Source of the DNA: Oopsacas minuta
Taxonomy: Eukaryota; Porifera; Hexactinellida; Lyssacinosida; Leucopsacidae
Direction of reading: 5' to 3'
Assembly: GCA_024704765.1 (NCBI GenBank)
Contig: JAKMXF010000352.1
Span: 62,001-126,000, forward strand
Length of the DNA: 64,000 nucleotides
A program made the position numbers and the translations under genes. The notes under the pieces are model-generated. The model did no database searches, was not told the DNA's origin, and saw only the letters and a program-made list of their open reading frames with translations. Positions within the stretch are counted from its first letter, which is position 1; each line of letters starts with the position of its first letter. Below, in pieces: positions 35,982 through 46,835 of the stretch.

Positions 35982-38749
35982 AATTTGCAAGTTGGCAAGG
36001 GAAGGAGTTATGGAATGTTGCAGTGAACTTGAAATTCTGAATTCCGAAATGTCGCATAAATAATCAATTATCGCGGATACCGGAAAGCTAACGGAATTCA
36101 ATAAAATTTGGCTAAAGATATTGAACATGCTGAATCAGATGTTACATTATTAAGTAATCATGTATATTAATTAGCTATTTTATGAATACTAAGCAAACAA
36201 ATTTCTAAATAGTTTTAGAAACTTTGTTTCAATGGTTTTACCAAGGTACTCTGATTCTGAATTTCGCTATTTCAAGTCATGTTTAAATGCTAGGTCTCAA
36301 AATTAATAGAGGCAAGAAGTGTCAAGTTACAAGCGAAACCACAGTGTAGCAAGCCGGGCAGCATGAGTAAGCGAAGCTGCTCGTTATTTATTATATACAA
36401 TCCAAACAATGTATTACAACTGGGTAACAAATCCCAATATAGTCGCAACAAATGAATACAATAGTATGACTGAAGATGAGCAAATTACTCATCCTAGGTG
36501 ATACGCTGGTATTCATTTGTTCGATTTTATTGGGATTCGTCATAATCTACACCTCATGAAACAATGTTTGAATATAGAGAAATTCAGGAATTGGGAGGAA
36601 ATTGAATTGTGTGAAAAATTGCTTATTCACAATGAGATCGATATTACTAATTCTTCAATAGTATGTATGTATATATGTATTAATGAAGTAAACTGAACCG
36701 AAATGAATTATCACTACAACTGATTTAAAGTTACTTAATTCAAAATTAGTCAGAAATACATTAAGCTAAAATATGATTATAATATATTATTGAACTATAA
36801 ATATCAAATTCACACTAATATCTGTGAATTACATCATTGTTACATTTAAAGATAAGCTAGAGAAAATATAATATTTGTGAGATCTAAAGAGTGGATTAAC
36901 TACATGTGACAGTGAAAGGTACATTTCTGAACTTCATCTTAACTATCATATTATACGTAAATGACTAATTCCCAATAATTTCCAGTTGCTACACTGTGTA
37001 TGAGCCGACATTCCATGCATAGTGTGGAAACTTACAATTATGGAGAAATTGTTAACTAAATAAAGTATAGTAAAGAAAAGCATCATAAATGTTCTTATCA
37101 CAAGTTGTATATACACAGTAGCTTGGTAGCAAGAAATAGGAATATTTCTTATGTTCAAAATTTGCCTATATTATGATTGATATCCTTGCGTGGACATCGT
37201 ACGAATACCAGTTTACAATTTAAATCATTGGGAAGCAATAGTGTTTATTAGACTACAGAGGGTAGGCAACATTTTGTCCTACACAGGGTGGAATTTAGGA
37301 GCGTGTTAAGACTGCCAGGGGCTCAGCAATTTGAAATCCCTCTGGATCTTAGCAAATTCTATGCCTAACTGGCTAGGTGGGATAATGGATCGAAAACGAT
37401 AAATGTGTTGGATAACGACGTGGAAAAGGTTGGGAAGCATAGTGCTAAATAATCAAGACTAAGATGTTGTTATCATTCCATAAATTATTTCGAAATGAAA
37501 GAAGCAATACATTGAGTATCCCAAATGGATGGAACGGAACCGAATGGAATGGAGATTGTTTGTTGTTTGATGCAGAATTGGCGTTGTAAATGACAGAACA
37601 TCGTTCTGTCATTACAATGCCAATTATACATTTTTCATTTTCACATTGCTTGTGATCAACTTTCTTAGGGAGCCAAAATTTAAGTCTTGCAAGTAGGAAA
37701 TATTCAGATATTGCCAAAATTTTGAAATATCATTCTGATTGCATAACACACACACACATTTCAGGAAATGCGACCAATACTACATGTAATAGAAATGATT
37801 TTTCCATGAGATTGCCAGATAAATGGGCTACCTTTGCTTCTAACTGAAATAATTTCTTCTCGTGTATACTACATAATCAATACAACGGATTGTAGTATAT
37901 AGCTATCATCAAATAGAACCAACAATTAATATAGTTTTAGAGAGGTAAACCAGAAAACATGCTAATAATAGCATACAATAACAGAACAAATCCATTAAAA
38001 TGAATATTTTAAGACCTCTCCATGGGTGCTAAATATATGTAATATTCCCCAAGTTGGAAACACTGATATAGACATGGATCCAAAAAAGAAAGAACACACT
38101 TAACGAAGCCATATAGATAATCTGCTACAAAATTGATATCGAAAACTAGCAATGATAAAGGCATTTGATTTGTGTGTGGAAATATTGCATAGATGGTGTA
38201 TTTCCACGGTTTGCGGAAAATATCATCAAATAGGTCATATAGACCGAATCTTATAGGCGATACACACAAAAGCCGAGGGAATGGCCCAATGGGGAAAATG
38301 TACGAACCAAAATGTGTCAGAAAAGATTTTAATCAATGGATCTAAGGATGTTCAGGACCAAATTTAACATCAGAGATGTCAAATTGGCAGAAAACCTTGG
38401 AGATATGTGCACGAATCGACGAAATTTGGGATTTCAGCTAAAATGTTAGTTAAGATATACAGGCTGTTATATTTGGTTGATATTAATGTGGTGGTATGCT
38501 TTAACCAATGTAAATGTATTATTGATTCTTGATACACCATAATCTATATCTACAAGGTATTTCCAGGCCACCACAACGTCATCAGATTGCTCACTTAGCA
38601 AATATCACAGAGACTGTTGAAATTTTGAAATTATACAGTGCCGGTCAAAAAGAATTGCTCAAAATGAATGTACACAGTATAGTAAATGTCAAATTCTATA
38701 CACTGACCAGATAGTTGAATTCTTGCGAAACCATACTCAGCCATATGTA

Positions 38750-41089
38750 CAGTATGTCCTCTCTAATAGTCCACCTCCCTTATAGTCCAAATCCCCTAAT
38801 AGTCTAGCAGATACCCAAAACCCATTTGTATTTGTAGGTGTAAACAATGTTACATAAGTGTACAGAGTGCACTGCAGTGCTGGCAGCTGCTTGTTAAAAC
38901 AGGCACTATTTAGAATCTGGCAGCTGCTTGTTAAAACCTGCACTGCTGACAGCTGCTAGCCTGTTTTAGTTCTAGCTCAGTTTTCTAGCTCAGTTTTTTA
39001 GCAATGGCTCCTGGTCGAAAGCAACCTATTCACCTAAGAGGTGCTTCAACAAGAAAAGGCAAGAAATACACCACAGCTCAGCTTGCTGCAAAGAAGCAAA
39101 GGGTTGAGCTTACACTGAAGCAGAAATGTGATGTGATTGATCAAGCACTAAAAAGTGGCTTTCAACCCAACTCTGTAGAATCCACCTTGGTCCGAGTTAA
39201 CCAGACTATGCTTGCAAAACAGTATAATGTCACTGTAAAGACGATAAACCGAGTTTTGTGGAGTGCAAAGAAGCTCAAGCAACAACTTCTTACTACATCT
39301 GGTGATCTTCGACGTAATCGTGAGATCAAGTATAGGGCTATAGAAGAAAAAGTAGTAGCATTTGTTTCTCTTCTTCGTAACAGACGCAAACCTATGCCTA
39401 TTTCTTTGAGTATTATAAAGGTGTATGCTGAACAAGTGGCCAAATCCCTTGGTGAACATGAGTTTAAAGCATCAAATGGTTGGTGGCAAAAGCTGATGAA
39501 AAGAAACAGCATAGGAAAGAGTGTTCGCCTGCATGGGGAAGCAGGCGACGTAAACCCAGAAGATATTAAAGAGAGGATCCAGGAAATTAAAAAAATGCTA
39601 GAGGAGTATGGCCCAGAGCTTATATACAACTGGGATGAAACTGGCTTGTACTTTAGATTGATTCCTAGTGCAACGTATACTGCACCAAATGAACAGCGAC
39701 GACGTACACGGGGAACTAAAGCTCAAAAAGCAAAGGATCGTGTCACCCTTATCACGTGCACTAATGCAATAGGCACACACAAGATTCCTCTTGCTATGAT
39801 TGGGAAGGCAGCCCAGCCTCGTTGCTTTCGAACATGTCCATCTCCTTTGCCATACAACTCGCAGAAGAATGCATGGAATGATCATGTACTGACAAAATGG
39901 TGGTTCCATGATGTCTTTCTGCCAGCAATTCGAAAGAGGACATCCAGACCAGTCATTCTGATAGCTGACAACTTTGGTTCCCATGATGAAACTGATGCTG
40001 CTCTTCAAGACCCACAGGTCAAGTGGGTTTTGCTACCACCAAACTGTACATCAGTCCATCAACCTATGGATCAGGGCATTATCGCTGCACTTAAGAGGAA
40101 GTACAAGTCCAACATGCTACATTCAATGGTTAAAAACCTTGAAAGGTATGATGAATTGCGAGCAATTGGAGCCTCCATTACAGCAGAAGTTAGAGGGCTA
40201 AATCATGCTTACCCACCGAACCTCTTAGATGCTGCAACAATAGCGCACGAGGTGTGGGAATCAATGAACCAGTCAACTCTACTAAATTGCTGGTTGAAAG
40301 CAGACATTCTGCCTACATGTCACGTAGAGGGTCTTGAGACTTATCGTCGACCATTGAGTCTGCCAGCTGTTGAAGAGTTAAGCAGTTTGTTGCAGCATGC
40401 AACTATCAGCAGTCAACCCTCGAGCCAGGATGACAATGATCAACCTCCTCCTGCAATAGGGAGAGAGCATTTCATTGGAGAGTTTGTTGCTCTTCAATGG
40501 CAAGCTAAAAATGATCCTGCAGGTCTCGTTGATGTACTAAATGACTGGTTTGATATCGAAGATGGTGATCTTGTTAAACAAGATGAAGTTCAAATGGCAC
40601 TTGAACGAGAAGATGTGCAACCCACTGCAGGAAACGATGGTGCAACTGAAACTTCAATGGAGATAGATCCTAGTAGCGTGGACATACCGCCAGATCCATT
40701 AAGTGCAGATGATGATTCGGATTCTGAAGTACAACCTCTTACTCGAATGGAAGCTCTCAATAGTGTGAACATTACTGAAGGCATTGAAATGGTTGAGAAG
40801 GTTATACAAATAATGTCATCATTAGATGAAGATGAAGCTACTTATATGCTCACAAGGGTGTATCGCAAATGCCTAGACTTGAAAGCTGAGAAAAAGGACC
40901 TAAACTCAAAGCAAACTGTCCTTAGGGAGTATTTTGTTCCACAATTGGACACATCATGTGATGTATAAATATGTATATACTGCACATTAATTTCGGTATT
41001 TACACATGTTAAACTCTAATAGTCCAATACTGTAATAGTCCACCTCAACTACCGTTGCCAGTAGGTGGACTATTAGAGAGGACATACTG
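38750..41089 (+). mobile_element. pogo/Tigger transposon with intact transposase
   Basis: Perfect inverted repeats of 27 bp start cagtatgtcctctctaatag at 38750 and end with its complement at 41089. TA stands directly outside at 38748-38749 and 41090-41091, the pogo-type duplication. Extra partial copies of the phrase taatagtcca lie just inside both ends (38795-38805 and 41015-41040), probably transposase-binding sites. The 2340-bp element carries one uninterrupted gene. It is nested in the older Tc1. Confidence 0.97.
39004..40968 (+). CDS. Tigger/pogo transposase, uninterrupted (654 aa)
   Basis: This protein is the nuclear DDE transposase of the surrounding Tigger. It has a basic N-terminus, a psq/CENP-B-type helix-turn-helix region at about 35-100 and a second DNA-binding half at about 110-180 (SNGWWQKLMKRNSI at 162-175). 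The DDE core follows, with NWDETGLYF (D211), IADNFGSHD (D322) and VHQPMDQGII (D356). The last spacing of 33 residues is near that of pogo-type enzymes. The C-terminal 200 residues are acidic and unstructured-looking, as in other Tigger/jerky proteins, and include EEDADD-like clusters. Length fits long Tigger transposases. No stop or frameshift occurs over 1965 bp in an otherwise decayed neighbourhood, so this copy is recent and possibly functional. It reads antisense to the mannosidase. Confidence 0.95.
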   Translation: MAPGRKQPIHLRGASTRKGKKYTTAQLAAKKQRVELTLKQKCDVIDQALKSGFQPNSVESTLVRVNQTMLAKQYNVTVKTINRVLWSAKKLKQQLLTTSGDLRRNREIKYRAIEEKVVAFVSLLRNRRKPMPISLSIIKVYAEQVAKSLGEHEFKASNGWWQKLMKRNSIGKSVRLHGEAGDVNPEDIKERIQEIKKMLEEYGPELIYNWDETGLYFRLIPSATYTAPNEQRRRTRGTKAQKAKDRVTLITCTNAIGTHKIPLAMIGKAAQPRCFRTCPSPLPYNSQKNAWNDHVLTKWWFHDVFLPAIRKRTSRPVILIADNFGSHDETDAALQDPQVKWVLLPPNCTSVHQPMDQGIIAALKRKYKSNMLHSMVKNLERYDELRAIGASITAEVRGLNHAYPPNLLDAATIAHEVWESMNQSTLLNCWLKADILPTCHVEGLETYRRPLSLPAVEELSSLLQHATISSQPSSQDDNDQPPPAIGREHFIGEFVALQWQAKNDPAGLVDVLNDWFDIEDGDLVKQDEVQMALEREDVQPTAGNDGATETSMEIDPSSVDIPPDPLSADDDSDSEVQPLTRMEALNSVNITEGIEMVEKVIQIMSSLDEDEATYMLTRVYRKCLDLKAEKKDLNSKQTVLREYFVPQLDTSCDV

Positions 41090-41202
41090 TATTTTGACAG
41101 GTAACACACCAACACAGCTAATCCATTCATTATATTTGCACAACTTACAGTTTTTATTTTGTGTCCTTTTTTTCCAATTTATCTGTTTTTATCGAATTTT
41201 CA

Positions 41203-42226
41203 ATGCCTTCTAAACCCCGAATTTCCATTGAAAATCGAGCCAACCTGATCCTACTTTCAGAAGGTGGCCATACTCAGAGGGAGGTAGCTAAAATGGTTGG
41301 GTGTAGCCAAAAAGTGTAGCCGAGATCCTTAAGAAACACAGGCTGACTGGCACGGTAAGAGACCTCGCTATTCCGGGTAGGCCTCGTATCACAACCAAAA
41401 GGCAAGACAGTTTATTGGTCAGAAAATGCAAAAAGGATCGATTTAAGACTGCTACTCAGATCAAAGCTGAAGTATTATCAGAATATTCGATAAAACTTTC
41501 CACTTCAACAGTTCAGAGAAGGTTACGAGGGGCTGGACTGTTCGGACGAAAACCGCGAAGGAAGGCCGCCTTACTACCAAGCACAAAAGAGACCGACTTT
41601 CCTTCGCAAGATCGCACAAGAATTGGAATACTGAAGAATGGGGAAGAGTTGTGTTCAGTGACGAATCTAAGTTCCTTCTGTATACTAATGGCGGGAGAGC
41701 CTACGTCAGGAGGATGAAAGGGGAGGAGTTCTCAGAGAGGTGTCTTCAAAAAACTTGCAAGTTTGTTGGAAGTGGCATCATGGTTTTGGGATGCTTTTGC
41801 TGGAGTGGCGTAGGACTCTTGTGGAAAGTATCTGGGAACCTCAAGACAAATTCCTACATTGATATATTGGAAAATGCACTAATCCCAAGCGTTGATTTGC
41901 ATTCTCTACATTCTGACTGGATCTTTCAGCAAGACAACGCCCCATGCCATAAGTCAAAGGGGATTAAGCAATGGTTTGATGAGCAAAAAATAGAGGTTAT
42001 GAATTGACCTGCTCAGTCACCTGATCTAAATCCGATTGAGAATCTCTGGGATCACATTTCCCTCAGAATTCAAGAGAAAAGCCCATCCAACCACTCAGAG
42101 TTGTGGAATACCATATTAAGCACTTGGGATAGCATCGACATCAACAGGCTCCATACTCTAATTGAGAGTATGCCGCAAAGATGTAAAGCTGTAATTCAAG
42201 CAAGAGGAGGTACTACTAAATACTAA
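41203..42226 (+). pseudogene. Tc1 (DD34E) transposase, broken
   Basis: The frame opens MPSKPRISIENRANLILLSE at 41203 and then shifts near 41310. It continues as MVRKCKKDRFKTATQIKAEV at 41415. Another frame at 41651 contains FSDESKF (first Asp) and WIFQQDNAPCH (second Asp). A TGA at about 42005 stands where the family has Trp, followed by SPDLNPIENLWD (Glu). The end ARGGTTKY precedes TAA at 42224-42226. At least two frameshifts and one stop make it non-functional, in contrast with the intact Tigger inserted upstream. Confidence 0.88.
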
Positions 42227-42699
42227 CAACAATTAACTTGATTATAATAAAGCATTATTGTTAAAATCAGTCATAGATATAAGAATTTGGGGTAAATTTA
42301 TTCTGAGCAATTCTTTTTGACCGGCACTGTATAAAGTGATTTATGGTAACATAACGTAGACTATGGGGCCAAAGGAGGTTTTGATACTAAATATTGTAAA
42401 TTTCCTATGATAATGTAGAATATCTCAGGTCATTTTCCACCTGTAATTTGTTTCGAACCTTTGTTTTGATAGCAAGTTAGCTTGAAAAGCCAGACTCACA
42501 TAGATAAGTTGATGAGAAAGGTACAATAGTTTTAAGAGCTTGTTTACTGACGATTGGATATACCAAATACATTTTGGCCCAAAAGTCAGAAAGAACAAGA
42601 ATTTGGAACTCATCTAGACCATACACTTGAATCAATTTCTTACCATAACAATTAATAGATCCGCTGTATTAATCACAGGAAATATTTAGAAAACTCACT

Positions 42700-44017
42700 T
42701 CACAGGCAATTAAGGGCTCCATTATGTCTTTTTGAAGTTGTGCAGAAAAGGGTTCATTATAGAGTACATCTGCAATCGATAAAAAGAACATGTATTGCCT
42801 TCCAGGATCTTTCTTCTCCAGAGTTTACTTATGGAGATGAAGGCATTAATGTTGTCTGTATGACTGATAATGTTGGTATCTTGGCACTGAAGTTTCCGAT
42901 TAAGCTCATTAAGAGCTTCAAAGATATCTGCAAGTTATGCCAAGTGAGAGACAAACTCTGGCTTATTAAATTCGGTTAGGAGATCCATCCTGCATTTCAT
43001 CTGAAGAATGGTATCCACCTCTTCCTTAAGTTTAAATACCCGAGCCAACATGTTTCCTTTGGATAACCACCGTACCTGCGTATGGAACAAAAGAGATTTA
43101 TGGGTAGCATCCATTCCTTCACAAATTTTGCGAAATAAGCCGGTATTGGACGCTCCGCTTTTGATATAGTTGACTACTTTAATGACTATCGCTAAATTAG
43201 CACGTAGAGAACTAGGCATTGTTTTAGAGGCTAATGCCTGGCGATGGATGAAACAGTGGGTTCCTAGCACATTCGGATTCTTGTGTTTAACAAGCGAGAT
43301 AAAACCAGATAGGCTACCCAACATGGCTGGTGTTCCATCTGAGCACACCCCAACTATATTTTCCAATTGAGATTTAATTCTCCAAAGAATATTGAAACAA
43401 GGCCATGACATCTTCTGCCTTTGCTGTCGTCTCCAAGGGCTTACAGAATAGGAACTCTTCCTCACTCGTCGGACGATTCATAGAACGAGCACAAACCATC
43501 AATTGAGAAAGATTGGCCACATCTGTAGACTCGTCCAGCTGGATAGCAAACATGGAAGATGCCTGGATTTTTGTAATTATCAGATGTTGATATTGTTAGA
43601 CATATCAACAATCCTTGACTTGATTGTGTCGTTTGACATGGATATTCGCTCCAGCTTGCTAATGGCATCTTTGTTGAGGACTATTCGAGCACATTCAAGA
43701 ATGCAAGGCTTCACGAGAGTCTCCCCGATTGTATAAGGTTTCTTGTTTTTTGCCACCAATTGTGCAATGGCATACGACGCGTGAACAATTGACTTTGCCT
43801 GTTTATGTAATGCTCCACTGGAACCCAAATTCACTCTTATTAATCCAGTCTCCTTCAGCTTAAATAAAGCTCGATCATTTTTGGAATCTCCAGGTGGACT
43901 GTGGTGAGATGTTGCTTCAGTTGGTACGGTTTCATACTCGAATTCGATAGAGTTTTCATACCTGTGGAAGTGGATTACCATTATTTTCCTAGAATATAAA
44001 GCCAAGATTGAGATCAT
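42700..44017 (-). pseudogene. hAT transposase, SCAND3/ZBED5-like, frameshifted
   Basis: Three minus-strand segments line up as one hAT transposase. The first (43580-44017) carries GALHKQAKSIVHASYAIAQL and KPYTIGETLVKPCILECARI. The second (about 43440-43600, other frame) has the piece around the first catalytic Asp, with an ...AIQLDESTDV-like reading. The third (42935-43465) has VGVCSDGTPAMLGSLSGFIS, holding the second catalytic Asp, then GTHCFIHRQALASKTMP and FHTQVRWLSKGNMLARVFKL. After 42935 the frame shifts again and the end is lost. These phrases are diagnostic of the SCAND3/ZBED5/GTF2IRD2-type hAT family. It lies in sense orientation inside mannosidase intron 2. At least two frameshifts make it non-functional. 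Confidence 0.85.
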
Positions 44018-44448
44018 CTTGTTGATACTTTCTCTTCAGTGACATGGTAACCACTGACGTATATAATTTACTGTAAGAAAGTTAGAAAATTGAGACTTAG
44101 GAAGTCGAAGAGGCCAAAAAATGTAAAATAATTCTAAAATCAGAGTCCTTTGATTTGAATAATTGTTAAAAGTTGTTTACTATTTATATGTAATATCAGG
44201 TATATTGTCAATCTCCAAATAAACATTTAATGTAAGCAAAGATATTATTCAAAATTTAGTGGAAATGAAAAAGCATTTGATTGCATTCGGATTTTATGGT
44301 CATATCTCACTTAAGTGTATTCCTAGACTTCATTAAATTCGCAGAACTTGACATAGTATTTAGAGTTTTACTGAATAAGCCCCCACATTTAATAACATCT
44401 ACATAATATTCCTCAGAAGCGCCCTTCCCCACCGGTTGAGTAGCACTG
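42700..44448 (-). mobile_element. hAT transposon relic with one recognisable end
   Basis: The minus strand starting at 44448 reads cagtgctactcaaccggtgg, a typical hAT end. The broken hAT transposase follows down to about 42700. The opposite end was not found; the left limit is approximate, and the neighbouring Tc1/Tigger composite begins at 42329. Directly outside the hAT end lies a Tc1 fragment, so the hAT probably inserted into it. Confidence 0.65.
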
Positions 44449-44985
44449 TCCTAGAACGTCCCTTTGGGGGGAAACTGGATACTTTAAGGGTCGGACATCC
44501 GAGTGAACTTTCGTCCAGATTCTAATCATTTTCACGGTTAGCAATTTGACTTGTCTCAAACAGGGACTCGTCGGACCATAAAACATTCTTCCAGTCTTCG
44601 GTTGTGCGATCTCACTTCTCTTTAAGAAGTTTTACTCTGTTCTCCTCTGGTTTTAACTTATCCTGAGTTGTTTCTGCTATTTAAACATGTAGCCTCTAGT
44701 TCATTGGTCAAACATCGATCTATTGTATTCTTGGAGACGAAAACGCCTTTGTATTAATCCTTTTAATAAACGCCGAAAAATTGGTCACGCTCCCCGAAGG
44801 ATTAGATAATCCGTATTTTGCCAATTTTTGTGAGCTCTTTCGGAGGTCCAGCGCCTTTAGGATGATTCAGACTTTCACCCAATTAGTACTTTGACTACCA
44901 TCATCGAGCTGTTGAAATATCATACCCCAATTCCTGTGCTGCTTTTCTTTGCGTTGATCCAACCTCTAACCTTACCATAGAATAA
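44449..44985 (-). pseudogene. Tc1-like transposase, 5' fragment
   Basis: Reading leftward from about 44985, the minus strand gives VRLEVGSTQRKAAQELG, LGESLNHPKGAGPPKELTKI and, near 44560-44620, EDWKNVLWSDES with the first catalytic Asp, all interrupted by stops. It ends abruptly at the hAT end at 44448. The part with the second and third catalytic residues is not found on the other side of the hAT. Confidence 0.7.
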
Positions 44986-45455
44986 ATTCTATAATTATTT
45001 CTCCCTGAAATGGTATCCATTTCATACTAAACAACGCTTGATATAAGAGATAACATATTTTGGTAAAATTGAGAAAATCATCCACCATATTTATTGGATG
45101 ACTAGTAATACGCAGATAGATTAGACTATTATGTTTAGAGTGATTAATAGCATAGTTAATATTTGATATGGCTTCAATAGTTAATATTGACATAACGTGA
45201 TAATTATGGGATACTCTGTAGCAGCGCCCAATGAAGAAAAATTAGGCCAATATCCACCAATAATTTGACAAGATTTATAGATAAGGCCAAATCATATTCA
45301 GGAATATAGGATATACCCTAATTTCCATAACAATATACAACATTTTTGATATGATATTACCAAGGATTCTTGCGCAGTCAGCAACAATCTTGAAAATATA
45401 TGATCATTTTCAAGAGTGTTTCATAAGACTAGAATTGTTTCAAAAACTAACTTAC

Positions 45456-45643
45456 TTGGGAAGCTCTACCAAGTATTGGAGGCGAATGACCTGATCTTGA
45501 TATGGGTTTTAATTCATTCTGTCCAAAGGAGAAACGCTCATATCCACTCCAAGCATGCTTCATCATGTTACGGATAAAAGTCTGCTTGTATAATAATGAT
45601 TCAGTGAAATCATCAGTTGAAGGGAGAGGAATTTGTTTAGTTT
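45456..45643 (-). CDS. MAN1A: alpha-1,2-mannosidase (GH47, MAN1A-type), exon 2
   Basis: This 188-bp internal exon supplies the second and third bases of codon 121 and codons 122-183. The acceptor is cattttctag at 45644, and the donor caa|gtaag is at 45455. It encodes the end of the stem and the opening of the catalytic domain: FIRNMMKHAWSGYERFSFGQ followed by NELKPISRSGHSPPILGRAS. These match the conserved (K)MMKHAW..Y..(Y/F).(W/F)G.NEL.P.S..GHS block of MAN1A-type enzymes. Phase 1 entry and phase 0 exit fit exons 1 and 3 exactly. The frame is open throughout the exon but stops shortly outside it, which supports the chosen sites. Confidence 0.92.
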
Positions 45644-45989
45644 CTAGAAAATGTAGTGATCAACATAAACATAAAGAAACCAATGTATTTGATCGAATAC
45701 AAAGGTTGAATGATAAATATTCGGAGTATGAATAATAGATGAATCATATAAATATGCTGCTACACAATTACAGTCTTAGTTGAAAAGGGAGAAAGGAAAG
45801 CATGGTTTCATGTGAACATAGTCGCCAATTTTGCAATTGTCGGGGTACCAAACTTACCCTGGTGAGTAACTATAGCTTTATGCATAATCCCAATAAGACT
45901 AGCATTATGCTAATGGCAAATATTTCATATTAACAAAATCATAAATAAAACTTCCCAAAAGGTCCGTTACTGGCCAGGAGAGGTATAGC

Positions 45990-46835
45990 CCCATGCACAA
46001 GAGGGTATACATTCCAAGATCAGAAGAGACATAACCTTCATGAGTTGGCAGTCCTTAGCTGGCAAATCGGGTAAATGGTGTAAGCAAACGTATACTAGTT
46101 TGAGACACGCTTGTATTGCTTTTGAACAGATAACAAGCTGTCTATCTGAGTCATGTGGATTTTCTAATGTTTTCTCTGCATATTTCTGCAAATAGATCCA
46201 TTGGAACATCATTTTGGATTCTATCGTATGATGGCTGGTTCGAATTATCATATTTCCTACATTCGAATCATTGAATTCGAGCGTCGTCTTAAGCTCTCTG
46301 ACATCCAAGAATGTTTTCTGACCAACAGGACTCTGCTAAATCCATACATACTTTTGTCAAATACCTTACTTCACCCTTCACTACTTCTAGTGATGAGCAA
46401 ATAGATCTGGAGCCATATCTTGATAGAATTAGTGATGTATTATCAATTGAATACATCATCAGATACCCGAGCCATTAGGTGTTATCGGAGGATATTCGGT
46501 CTATAAATTCTTGAAAGGGTTTCAAGAGTGAGATTGCGCACTGATACACTAACTTATGATACAGAATTAATTCTTGACAGTGGTTCAATTTCTCAATTCA
46601 CGCTCTTGCAATTAACAGATCGAGGGGTTCAAATATCCATCCGAGCCTGTTCTTACCTCTGTTATTAATCACTGGAAGATTCTGTTTGCTATTGAGGACA
46701 AAAATCATTTGGCGAATCTACTTGTACACCGTCCAGCTAGAAATATACTAGTTGAGCCTACATTGATATGCCAGGAAGATGATGCCAGTATTGATATCTG
46801 GAAATCAAGCTGTTTGATCAGTGATGTAACTAGAT
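45990..46835 (+). pseudogene. P-type transposase, C-terminal fragment
   Basis: The plus strand at about 46195-46300 reads LEHHFGFYRMMAGSNYHISY, and at about 46610-46690 QLTDRGGFKYPSEPVLTSVI followed by NHWKIL. Both match the C-terminal part of the P-type transposase at 32140-32945 (YRSMSGCNYTIS and LADRGGLKYPPDE). It belongs to the same or a closely related family. The N-terminal THAP and core parts are missing, and stops are common. A minus-strand ORF of 113 codons at 45967-46308 is a shadow. Confidence 0.75.

Larger units (their letters stand above)
38636..42329 (+). mobile_element. Tc1-type transposon interrupted by a Tigger
   Basis: The left end cagtgccggtcaaaaagaat (38636) matches the complement of the right end (ends at 42329) over about 28 bp, and TA flanks both sides (38634-38635, 42330-42331). 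Without the 2.34-kb Tigger insert the element would be about 1.35 kb, normal for Tc1. Its transposase gene is broken. The Tigger sits about 110 bp inside the left end, outside the coding sequence. Confidence 0.93.
27011..45455 (-). other. intron 2 of the mannosidase gene, 18.4 kb
   Basis: The intron runs from the donor caa|gtaag at 45455 to the acceptor atatag at 27011. It contains, from left to right, a P-type transposase relic with a mariner inside it, a DD37D-type Tc1/mariner relic, a tetranucleotide run, a Tc1 element carrying a nested Tigger, a hAT and a Tc1 fragment. Stretches 27011-28680, 34620-38635 and 44986-45455 hold nothing else I can recognise. A phrase cagggccgtcgagagccaga at 34938 looks like a hAT-type end but has no partner. 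Confidence 0.9.

Noticed and set aside
35919-36128. A 69-codon ORF with Asp-Arg-Gln-Thr repeats
   Set aside because: The repeats are the translation of the TCTG microsatellite.
38009-38269. An 86-codon minus-strand ORF in intron 2 considered as a mannosidase exon
   Set aside because: It matches no GH47 segment, and exons 1-3 already join in phase to a complete protein.
45967-46308. A 113-codon minus-strand ORF near mannosidase exon 2
   Set aside because: The plus strand of the same interval carries recognisable P-type transposase phrases, so the minus ORF is a shadow.
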